From the NCBI RefSeq assembly GCF_037975245.1, contig NC_092569.1:18958501-19022500 (forward strand): 64,000 nucleotides of DNA, written 5' to 3'. The notes under the pieces are model-generated. The model made no database searches. It was not told the origin of the DNA and saw only the letters and a program-made list of their open reading frames with translations. A program made the position numbers and the translations under genes. Within the stretch, counting starts at the first letter, position 1, and every line of letters starts with the position of its first letter. This document shows positions 12,907-22,629 of the stretch, one piece after another. The DNA is from Apostichopus japonicus. Taxonomy: Eukaryota; Echinodermata; Holothuroidea; Aspidochirotida; Stichopodidae.

Positions 12907-13301
12907 TTGAGAGAAGGAAATAAAATATTCAAGCCAAAGGGATCACGTTGATGACTTTGTGCGAGATAATATTTGCCGGACCTTTGCACACCATCCCACG
13001 TACCATCAGAGTAAGAATTTGCGTTGAATTAATATTATGAACAAAGTCGGCCTGGACGTTCGGCATCGATACCGACAAGGGTGAGGAGTTGACAGGCTAG
13101 TTAACTATACCACAAAACTGCTAATTTCCAGTTCCATCGATGCTAAATACACCGTACACATCCGTTCTCTGGTCAGTCTGTTCCCCTTTTCTCAAATTAC
13201 AATTTCAGCATAGGCTACATTCAAATTTGCCGATAAACACGCCGCCACATGCCTTGTTGATCCATTCGTGAGTCATTGGACGCGGACACTAACAGTAACA
13301 T

Positions 13302-13890
13302 GGTAATAAGGTTACATCTCTATGTTCCGACGTCTCTATGTTCCGACGTCTCTATGTTCCGACGTCTCTATGTTCCGACAAATTGTTTGGACTCTAAATT
13401 TTTTTTGACTTAAATTTTTTCGGACCCATTTTTTGGTGACCCAATTTTTTTCGGACCCCATTCTTTTTGGACCCAAGTTTTTCGGACCAAATTTTTTTCG
13501 GGCCCATTTTTTTTGGACCCAATATTTTTGGAACCAAATTTTTGAGACCCAAATTTTTTCGGACCCAATTTTTGTTCACCCAAATTTTTTTGTGGACCCA
13601 ATTTTTTTGGACCTAATTTTGGTGGACCCAATTTGTGGGGACCCATTTTTTTTCGGACTTATTTTTATGGAACCCATTTTTTGGGGACCTAATTAAGGGT
13701 CAGGGAAAAAAATGGTCAGATTGGTCCATAAGTTGGGTCCCAAAAAAAAATTGGGTCCGAAAAAAAATTGGGTCACAAATGGGGTCCGAATAAAATGTAG
13801 TCAAAAAAAATTAGAGTCCAAAGAATTTGTCGGAACATAGAGACGTCGGAACATAGAGACGTCGGAACATAGGGATGTCACCGGTAATGA
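13302..13890. mobile_element. foldback element of CTATGTTCCGAC repeats with 8-bp TSD
   Basis: Element 13310-13882 (573 bp). The left end reads GGTTACATC followed by four TCTATGTTCCGACG units. The right end is the complement (three GTCGGAACATAGAGAC units, then GATGTCACC). Flanks GGTAATAA (13302-13309) and GGTAATGA (13883-13890) form an 8-bp target duplication with one mismatch. The centre alternates a T-run with GGACCC (about 18 copies) and then its complement AAATTGGGTCCGAAA, so the whole unit can fold on itself. Open frames here are artefacts of the repeat. Confidence 0.85.
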
Positions 13891-14525
13891 ATTAAAAGTT
13901 TGTAAGAATATTCTTGGGGAAATTTCACTAGGCCCCTTTCTCCCTTTGATCCAGTCCGTGCTCTGTCTTTGGGATTTACTTCAACTAAGTTCTACTTGTA
14001 TTTAGCCTATGCTAAGTTAGGCAATGCCTAGACTAAGGCTAAAGTTAGGGTATACATACTCTTATTTCTAACGTTGCCTCTAGACGAGTTCGGAGGCGTG
14101 GTGCTATCGAAAGCTGGTTTTCTCTGACGCATTGGTTTATTTCTCCAACCAAACGCGGTATGGAAGAAAAAGTTTCTTGCAAAACATTCATTATGAATGA
14201 TTATATTAAATGAACTGCTTTGTTTGGACAAAGCTTTGGCGCGACTAATACGAATAAGGGCTTGAAGATATTCTCAATGGTATATTTTCCACCTACTGCA
14301 GCAGTTTAAAACGTATTGTAACGCCGCCAACGTCTGGTAGTGTAAAACCTGTCTCGAAACCAACTGGAGGAGGGTAGGGGAGGTAGATGGGGGACGGGTA
14401 CAGATTAACTCTAAATCAGGAGGCAGACACCAGAGTTGTATGTTTAATAAAAGTATAATTTCTCATCTCGTTCTACATCTACAGCGTATAATACACAATA
14501 TTAACATTTGCCCAATATAACGTAC
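13891..14525. other. transposon interior, no gene seen
   Basis: No gene recognised between the first foldback element and the 34-bp minisatellite. Confidence 0.45.
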
Positions 14526-14704
14526 TGGGGTCGGGCACAACCCAAGGATACGCAGGCATAACACTGGGGCTGCGCAAGGGTCGGGCAGTCTAAACGTCGG
14601 CAATCCACCGGTGTCGGGCAGCACAGGCTTCGGGCATTCCGCTTGACTCGGGCAGGGCAGGTGTCGGGCAATCCGCTGGACTCGGGCAGCGCAGGTGTCG
14701 GGCA
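14526..14704. repeat. 34-bp TCGGGCA minisatellite
   Basis: Degenerate tandem array whose clearest units share TCGGGCAATCCGCTGGAC followed by TCGGGCAGCGCAGG. It is GC-rich compared with its surroundings. The overlapping minus-strand frames it creates carry no protein signature. Confidence 0.75.
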
Positions 14705-14925
14705 CTCTAAAATGCCTAAACACATTTGTTTGGACTTAGGCAAATATCGAAGGCTTTACCACGAGCCGCCGGAAGGAAAGTTCCTCGTCTTGCACTCGAC
14801 CGACTCTCCGACTCTCTGACTCACTCATTTACGAAAGAACCCTTCATTAAAATACCCCGGAAATAACCCCCGTATACACACGTCCGTACATAAACTGTAA
14901 AAAAAGGCTTAAACCAATCATGGAC

Positions 14926-15734
14926 TACCTTTATGGCGGGCCATCAGTCTCAAATCATGGGAGATATACCGATTTAAATCGACATATACCAGTTTCCTTC
15001 GACATATACCAGTTAACTTCGACTTATACCAGTTTCATTCTACATATCATCGATTTAAATCGACATATACCAGTTTCATTCTACATATCATCGATTTAAA
15101 TCGACATATACCATGCATGCAGTTTCATTCTACATATCATCGATTTATTTTACTTATCATCGATTTAAATCGATGATAAGTAAAATAAATCGATGATATG
15201 TCGAAGTAAACTGGTATATGTCGATTTAAATCGATGATGTGTAGAATGAAACTGGTATATGTCGATTTAAATCGATGATATGTAGAATGAAACTGGTATA
15301 TGTCAATTTAAATCGACATATCATCGATTTATTCTACATATCATCGATTTATTTTACTTATCATTGATTTAAATCGATGATAAGTAAAATAAACCGATGA
15401 TATGTCGAAGTAAACTGGTATATGTCGATTTAAATCAATGATATGTAGAATGAAACTGGTATATGTCGATTTAAATCGACATATCATCGATTTATTCTAC
15501 ATATCATCGATTTATTTTACTTATCATCGATTTAAATCGATGATAAGTAAAATAAATCGATGATATGTCGAAGTAAACTGGTATATGTCGATTTAAATCG
15601 ATGATATGTAGAATGAAACTGATATAAGTCGAAGGAAACTGGTATATGTCGAAGGAAACTGGTATATGTCGATTTAAATCGGTATAAGTCGATCTCCCAT
15701 GATTTGAGACTGATGGCCCGCCGTATACCTTTAT
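14926..15734. mobile_element. foldback element of CGATTTAAATCG repeats with 9-bp TSD
   Basis: Element 14935-15725 (791 bp), flanked by TACCTTTAT at 14926-14934 and 15726-15734. The ends share GGCGGGCCATCAGTCTCAAA and onward for about 31 bp, as inverted repeats. The interior is many modules of the self-complementary core TCGATTTAAATCGA joined to ACATATACCAGTTTC or ACATATCATCGATTT, in both orientations, giving several palindromes inside a larger one. A 9-bp duplication would suit a Mutator-like mobiliser, but no transposase is present. Confidence 0.87.
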
Positions 15735-15958
15735 ATAACTACGATGAGTTGCGACCAATGGGATCGACTCACATCCCACCGCCGTGCCTGCCTATGCCAG
15801 TCACGGGAATACATCGATATAGCAAACTTACGTAATCAGTTCCTGTTCCTGTTTCGGATAAACATCTCTCGTTACCTCCGCGGAGCGCAACAGATGTAAC
15901 CCCTGAGGGAACGAAACGTATCTCACTAAGGAAAAGTCGTAGCTTTCCGCTACAATAT

Positions 15959-16374
15959 ATTCAACCATAGTACCGTGTGAACGACACGAACCATGTGCAA
16001 CGTTGTCATGGCAATACTTCACTACTCTTGGCTCACCATGCTGACACAAGTTTTGGACATACTGAAATAAATCTCGACATATACGAAACGTTGGCGCGCG
16101 CCGAAGTGCCAAAATTATAGCACGACGTAAATATAGCATGTTGACATGACCAATGTAGTAATGGCATGCTGTTACAAGTTTTCGACATGCTGATGTTGAA
16201 TTTGACATGTTGATAGACGCAATGGCATATTGTGTTTTGTTTCGACATGTTCATATGGAATTGTAACATGCTGATATCGAATTGTAACATGTTGATATCG
16301 ATTTGGACATATATATATTAACTTGGACACTTCACTTTCTTTTTCGACATTTATGGAACGTTTGGCTCTCCGTA
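15959..16374 (-). repeat. right terminal inverted repeat (416 bp)
   Basis: Reverse complement of 9561-9976 with a few substitutions and no length difference. It is followed directly by GTGCCG (16375-16380), matching the left flank. The base inside each arm (9977 and 15958) is where homology stops abruptly. Confidence 0.92.
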
Positions 16375-16380
16375 GTGCCG

Positions 16381-19300
16381 TCTCGCGGCTATCATTCTTG
16401 TAAAATGCTAATACGGAATCAATTTTTATGAATTCCCAATTTTATTTTCCAAAATTGAATTATTTAGATCACGCTTTCACACTGACAATGTAACTGATTA
16501 AACACGCAAACGTCTATAAGATGTTCATGATTATCTCACTAATGTCAAGAAAAAAACAAGAAATAAGAAAACAATAAACGCTTACATATTTGTTATTTGA
16601 TTTATTATGCCTGAGGCAATAATTATTAATTCTCTCGTCACCTGCTTTAAGGTTAAACGTGTAAGTCAGACTAGGGATGGTGCACACTGCAGGAGAACCT
16701 GGTAGGTAGGCGATACTGCGTTCTACTTAAAAAAAATGCAAGTTCACCATTCTTCTCCAACGGGCGAAACAGGCGACATTTATCGAAGGGGACGTGGATA
16801 TCTTTAATCTGGATATATATCATCCGGATGTATTCGGATTAACGTCAGAGAGTGTATGTCTGACTATAGCTAGCGAGATTCTATTACAAATATATGATTG
16901 CTGTCATTAACAAGAAAGAAAAGAAGATAAAACTATCAAAACACTTCGTGGAAGTCTTTATAGTTCCATGTATTAAACACATGCGATGTGAATACACGGG
17001 TTCAAAGAGTTTTCCAATAAGCATTCATTAACACTTGTCGATTAAAGTATAGCCTAGTTAATACTCAAGTATTAGTTACGCGAAAGCAGCGTCGCACGTA
17101 AATTACCATGATAATGGAGGTCGTTGGCTGGAATTATCCAGTTTAGTTCAAGTAATGAAGTAAGAGTGCTTTGTAATTACTGTAATTTATATTAAGTTAT
17201 AACATAAAAGTGTTCGGACGACAAACTAAAGGATCGAATTCAATTATTTAATTAATTTCTCGTCCGTTAGCCATATTTTTGGTTAAAATTGTGGGAGGGT
17301 TTTTGATCAATTGTAACGGTACCGTAGTTTGAGTAATACTGGACTGATTAATTTTAATTAACGATTAAACGCAAAGAGCTGCATTAAATTACTAATTAGG
17401 ACGTTTGATTGCGGTTAATTCTCCGTTTTCTATAATATGTAAGCTTTTTAAGTTTCGTTTAATATTTGAACTAAACCGAATTGTGACGTTCTTCGGCCAG
17501 ACATTTTGTAACTTGAAAGGTATCCTCTCGTAGCCACGGGAAAGGAGTGGGGGGGGGGGTGGTTAGACTTTCTTCCGAATGGCTTACACTTTATAACGCA
17601 CGCAAAGTTATAAACACAGGAAACATATAATGAGGTATTACCCACACGCATAGTTAAAATGGTATAACCACTTTGCATCTAATCCCCCTACCGAAAAAGG
17701 TGTGTATATATGAGGCGGGGGGGGGGGGAACTTACCGAAAAAAGGTGTGTATGAGGCGGGAGGGGGGGGGGTCGCTGACCTGTATACATTGAGTGTGTAC
17801 ACGGCCGAGTGTATATACGTCTATACGCTAAGTTTTGTATTCATACGGTTTATATATATATAGATAGTCATTAAACCACATCCGTTTATACCGATAATTA
17901 TAGCCTTCTCTGTTCAGATTATACGTGTCCTACATGTTTACATTAAAATATGCCACATGTTTACAACAGCATCCTTCAGGTAAACCCCATACTTGAGTCA
18001 ATATGTTGCAAGAATATAGGCAACCGTTTCAACGCTATACCCGCATTATTTCTGGTTAAAAAAGTTAGCCCTTAGAATTATTAGGTATTTCCATGCAGTT
18101 CAACTCGCACGTGTTTTCTAGTTCAATAACATACGTTGTATATGGTGTGATATTAAACTGGTGGTAATCTGCCAGTTCGGTTTGTCGTTTTAACAGCAGT
18201 TCTTTGTTGATCTAACAACGACATAAATCTGTGTAATCACTTCATACTTGGCATTCCTGGAAGTTCCTTCTTTTCTTGTTGTTATTGGCACTTTTTGAAT
18301 TGATCAGATTGATGTAGAACACATGGCACATATGTTAAGCTGTCCAGGATAGGCTACATGGATTATGCAGAGTCAAAGGGTAGTATGTGCACGCAGTGCG
18401 CGTTGCAATTCAAATCTATTCCCCAGGACTCAATATGATCATGATTGCTCAACTCTACGTTTTTCTATCGCATGTACCCCTTTCATATACTAACTCCCCT
18501 CCCTCCCCTCTCTCCCCTCCCCCTCCCATTCGAGACACAGAGATAGTTTAGAAGATGAAGTGTGATGCATATAGCCATATTTGATATTTTATTCGTGTTT
18601 AAATATCCTTACACTAATGGTAATACATAACACAATTATACATATAAAAAATAACAAATTCTAGAGCCACGAGCGTTCATGTGTGTTACAATAAAAGTGT
18701 CTCGAGTTCTCCTAAACCGTATGCCTGGCCGATGGATTTCAAACTTGACTAGGTTCTGCGTGGGCACATGATGTGTAGCATCATTGTGGCCTATCAGTCA
18801 TAGGCCAAAAGTCAAAAGAATCAAGCACAGGAGAAAAGGAAACAAATAATGCGCATGCGTGTCCAAAATGATAAAATGGATGAAACCATCATACCGATTA
18901 ACGAAATAAAAACATTCACTTTCTCTAATTCATATCAGTTAACATAGAACATGAAAGGTCTCGAGGTCAATGGATGTCAAAGGTTATAGCTGGTGACATT
19001 GCACCCCAATAAGTGATGACCTCATAGGGTCAGAGGTCGAGACTTACGGGACGGACGAGACCGTTCAATAAACTCCTGCTAAATTACAACGTTAGATGGA
19101 TTCGTGCATATACTTGGCGGGTGCTCGTATGTACATGTGTAGTAGCGCTTCCTTTGCATGTATATTAGAGTCATGAGTACAAAGGTCATTTAACAAACGA
19201 GAGTGATCTTTTAGCAGTATAAGTAACGTTGTCATTATGGCTCCAAACGATCGCATCACTTTATTCAGGAAACCATAATTAAAACGTTATAACTTATTAT

Positions 19301-19443
19301 GTTGATTACTTGTACAAAGATCAGCAGTTCAAAGGTCTGAAGTAGCCGAATCATGCAGAAATATGTGTCGCGCGCTCTTCATGCCCGTCTGGTGGGGTGT
19401 ACGTTATTTGGTTTGTAATGTTGTATACCTCCATGTCATGTCA
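16381..19443. other. intergenic, no gene seen
   Basis: About 3 kb without a recognised gene. It contains a short duplication with poly-G at 17687-17772. Confidence 0.5.
17687..17772. repeat. two-copy tandem duplication with poly-G
   Basis: TACCGAAAAAGGTGTGTAT followed by GAGGCGGG and a G-run occurs twice in tandem, with small indels. It probably arose by slippage at the G-run. Confidence 0.8.
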
Positions 19444-19451
19444 GTTATACC

Positions 19452-19819
19452 CAAGGGCGTAGGAACCGGGGGGGCTGGGGGGGCGCCAGCCCCCCAGTGA
19501 AAAATGTGGAGGGGCGGAAGTATCATTCCGCCCCCCCCCCCGCTTCGCAAGTCAGAAAACCCCTTTTTCATTTCCAAATGAAAAAAAAATCTCATTTGGA
19601 GCACCAAATTGCATCTAAGGCCAGGTGAAAAGACAAAATTAAGTTTACAAAATGGAGTGGGTGTTGAAGTGTGCTATATTGCACCAAATTGCATCTGAGG
19701 CCACCTGGAAATGCAAAAATTCCAAAGGGGAGGGGGACACCCCTCCCCTTAGACCCCTCCCCCAGGCCGGCTATAAATCTTCAGCCCCCCCCACTCAAAG
19801 GTACCTTCCTACGCCACTG
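19452..19819. mobile_element. hAT-type miniature element, 8-bp TSD GTTATACC
   Basis: The left end is CAAGGGCGTAGGAAC; the right end is, in complement, CAGTGGCGTAGGAAGG. The 8-bp duplication GTTATACC lies at 19444-19451 and 19820-19827. At 368 bp it carries no transposase. The interior has GGGGGCGCC-type G/C tracts and two copies of GCACCAAATTGCATCT (near 19600 and 19680). Ends and duplication length both point to hAT mobilisation. Confidence 0.88.
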
Positions 19820-19827
19820 GTTATACC

Positions 19828-21090
19828 TACTCATGACATCAAAGTTTTGGATCTTGCCGATATCTCTTACCACCGGGTTTGTTCCTTGTCATGCAGTGTG
19901 GTCATTGAGAACTTTCCTTTATCTATTATGAATTTCTCGTGTCCACCACATTGAATCCAGGGAGCTGAAAACGCTATTGATAATACTTAGCCCTTTGTCA
20001 TTTACGCTTATATACAACTTCAACACTACGGAAACTATTTATTACTTTACCGGATTCGCCGGCCGGTTGCCAAGTTTTCATGATCCCGTGTCCTACCTTA
20101 CCACACCGACTGAACCCCGTTATTTCAACAACACAAAACCGGTTTATAAGTTGACGCACCCGTTATGATGATGTCCTAACAGAAAATTCCAAGGTCCAAA
20201 TAGGGGAAGTTGTTACTCTAAAACGGAAAATTGATCAAAACTGATAATTCACCACAACTACTTGACCGAGATTTGATCACGTGTTACTATATTTGTTTCA
20301 GTTGTCAAAACTCATGTAATAATGTCATTAACTGTGTCATGACACAGTGACTTCCTAACATAGCGGAACGCTGGTGCTTTAGATTATTGATATAAATTCG
20401 TCGGAAGAAAATAAAACGGAAATTGCTTACACGGTGAGTATAGCTTAAAGGTGGCATACTCCATATAGAGTTTATAGCAATCAGGAATAGTGCCCAAGAC
20501 AGCATCGGGAGAACATCCTGTTTGATATGTTATCAAACAAAATATGGGTGTGTGTGCGTGTGTGTGGCTTAGAAGAAGAAGAGCATGAATGGAAGTACAT
20601 GTGGTGCAAAAATTGGATCAATTGAGACAATTTTAGACCCCTTAAGGCCTCCCAGGAGCAGCGTATACGAAGATTGTTTACTATACTGAGTGAAGAAGTT
20701 TGCTTACTATAGTGACGAAAACTTCAGGCGGCTATCGCATGAAATCAGCATGGTCATGATACGGAAATGATTGAACCACGAATGGCCAAATTATCAGCTA
20801 TTCGGTGATGAGTAGTGTTGAGCTGTTGAGAACCTCTGTTAGGACTTAGATACCACATTACTTTGACGAATGTCTGTGTAAGTCAACGGGGCAGTTTTAT
20901 GGAACTATGCTACCTTAAAGCAGCAGTTTAGCGTTGAATTGTCTGCATTCTGCTTAAGCCATTTAAGATTCACACATAATTTGATGCGAGTTTCTCCAAT
21001 AGTTAGACAATTCTGTGTCCCACACATTAAAATATATTTGTAACCCTTTCCAACGTTATGTCTTGCTTGTCCCTATTGTCACAGTTTGTA
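19828..21090. other. intergenic, no gene seen
   Basis: No recognised gene; short open frames at 19977-20168 and 20305-20505 are not supported. Confidence 0.45.
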
Positions 21091-21096
21091 CCTACC

Positions 21097-21237
21097 GTGA
21101 ACTTGAAGCAAACAGGTGTGACGTCATATTCGCACAAGTTTGAAGAAGTACCGGTACGAAGATTATCAAGAAAACCATCAAGTAAACTTGTCAGTGTGCG
21201 GGATCTATGACGTCACACCTATGTGCCTTAAGTTCAC
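21097..21237. repeat. imperfect foldback carrying two CRE-like sites
   Basis: Arms 21097-21140 and 21188-21237 are imperfect inverted repeats sharing GTGAACTT, AGGTGTGACGTCATA and ACAAGTTT. Each arm contains a full TGACGTCA palindrome (21119-21126 and 21208-21215), the consensus for CREB/ATF-type factors. It looks like a small foldback element; any regulatory role is inference. Confidence 0.65.
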
Positions 21238-21295
21238 TTTTGACACACACACACACAAAATGATGAAATATTCATAGAATTATGCATGATACGTT

Positions 21296-21545
21296 ATAAC
21301 CATGGTATAATCATAATTGTAATGGTTTAATCATGGTAAAACCATGGTAAACCCCCAGTTCTATCACGGTACAACCATGATATAATATATTCATGGATAA
21401 ATCATGATATAATCATGACATAATCATGCATAATATGCATGATAAATTTCCAGCACAAAATGGTATAAAATCATGGCATAAACAATGTGATTATGGGACT
21501 ACGTTATAACCGTATTCTATAAGCATGGTATATTTCATTGTTTAG
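21296..21545. repeat. array of ATCATGGTATAA-like motifs
   Basis: More than a dozen variants of AACCATGG, AATCATGGTATAA and AATCATGATATAA in an AT-rich stretch. CCATGG, ATCATGAT and ATGCAT are self-complementary, so the tract can form many small hairpins. No boundaries found. Confidence 0.6.
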
Positions 21546-21549
21546 CATT

Positions 21550-22385
21550 TAACAGTATAGGCCTATAATATATTAATGGTTTAACAGTAGCATTGGATCG
21601 GAACACGATGCGGGGCGGGGGGGGGGGGGGGTTATACCATGCGAGTTGTCACATAATGTTACCACGGGATCATTTTACACGATAAAAAAAAGTTGGGCAT
21701 ACACGTTACCCAAGACCATATACGTATATATTTATCCAATCAACGTTGGGTAAGGTATTGCTCCAAAACAAGTTCCATTACAACTATCACAGTTTAAGTG
21801 ATTTTAACTATACCCAAAACGTGATAAATTGGTCACAGTTGCCTGTATTTAACTTAATTGTATTTGGTATTATGAAAAACAGTCAAATTGGTTCGTGAAT
21901 AATCATGTAATCATGCATTATGCAATGTAAAATAAAAATAAATTAAAAAAAACCCACACACATCTGCTTTTTGCTTCTGAAATTGAGTCTATCGTTTCAG
22001 GTGATTTATGTAATACGCATAACGCAAGAAAAGACAATTATGCTCTCGTGGAAGGCTGGTAGGAAGGGAATTGGGAGGGGAAGCGGGGGGGGGGGGGGCG
22101 ACGTTATGTGCTTCTCGGAACACTTCTTCATCAGTATGCCATAGTATTGAATTCTTATATACGCAATGGGCGTAGAGTAAGGGGAGTATAAGCAACCTTG
22201 CTCTCTGCCATTCTGTCAAAATGGCAAGTCGTTTAATCGAGAAAAAAAATGTGGAAATGTCTTCGTCTCCTCTTAGTAATATAAAAAAAAAAACAGTGTT
22301 GCTATAAGTAACATTCATCTTTGGAAGGAATTAAACTCAGCCCTGATCTGTATATCGACGTCCAACCAATCTCCGTGCTTCTAGA
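21550..22385. other. intergenic, no gene seen
   Basis: Contains poly-G near 21617 and 22086. A minus-strand frame at 21989-22318 crosses the poly-G and is not called. Confidence 0.45.
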
Positions 22386-22392
22386 TAGTTGC

Positions 22393-22622
22393 GGAGTGTT
22401 AGCTCAGTGGTTAACGCTGGTGTCTTTCAATCATAAAGTCCCCTGTTCGAGTCACTCCAAGATTAATGTATGTCGTCCAGTTACAGAGTTGTTGACAATT
22501 GACATGGACGTTAAATAAGAATGTAAGAGACTGACTTCGGTCAACTTAACGGCTATGATAAGCCAATGAGGCTTCTTCGCGAGTTCCTGCTTGCATGAGC
22601 ATCTAAAATACATACATACATA
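22393..22622 (+). mobile_element. tRNA-derived SINE
   Basis: 22393-22458 resembles a tRNA. GGAGTG pairs with CACTCC at the ends, the A box is TAGCTCAGTGG and the B box is GTTCGAGTC. The D and anticodon stems pair poorly, so it is not a working tRNA. It is followed by a body containing ATGGACGTTAAAT, a motif I know from tRNA-SINE bodies, and ends in a CATACATACATA tail at about 22609-22622. Head, body and simple tail together support a Pol III-derived SINE. Confidence 0.7.
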
Positions 22623-22629
22623 GTGTTGC

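Larger units (their letters stand above)
9561..16374. mobile_element. 6.8-kb DNA transposon with 416-bp terminal inverted repeats
   Basis: Both ends start TACGGAGAGCCAAACG. The two arms (9561-9976 and 15959-16374) are each 416 bp and differ at only a few positions by eye, for example near 9690 and 9740. Six-base flanks GTGCCG match on both sides. Inside are a broken transposase-like frame (10525-10929), a hAT-type miniature element (12396-12715), two foldback elements (13310-13882 and 14935-15725) and a 34-bp minisatellite. The superfamily is not certain. A 6-bp duplication with TA-starting ends would be compatible with IS3EU- or Dada-like elements, but I cannot confirm this. The near-identical arms mean recent transposition, or arm homogenisation by gene conversion. 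With no intact frame the copy is non-autonomous. Confidence 0.85.

Noticed and set aside
13394..13696. Three overlapping frames rich in LGPKK or FFGPNF
   Set aside because: Readings of the TTTTTGGACCC repeat in the foldback element.
9645..16290. Identical 85-codon proteins at 9645-9902 (plus) and 16033-16290 (minus)
   Set aside because: Present twice only because they lie in the terminal inverted repeats; composition and lack of domains argue against a real gene.
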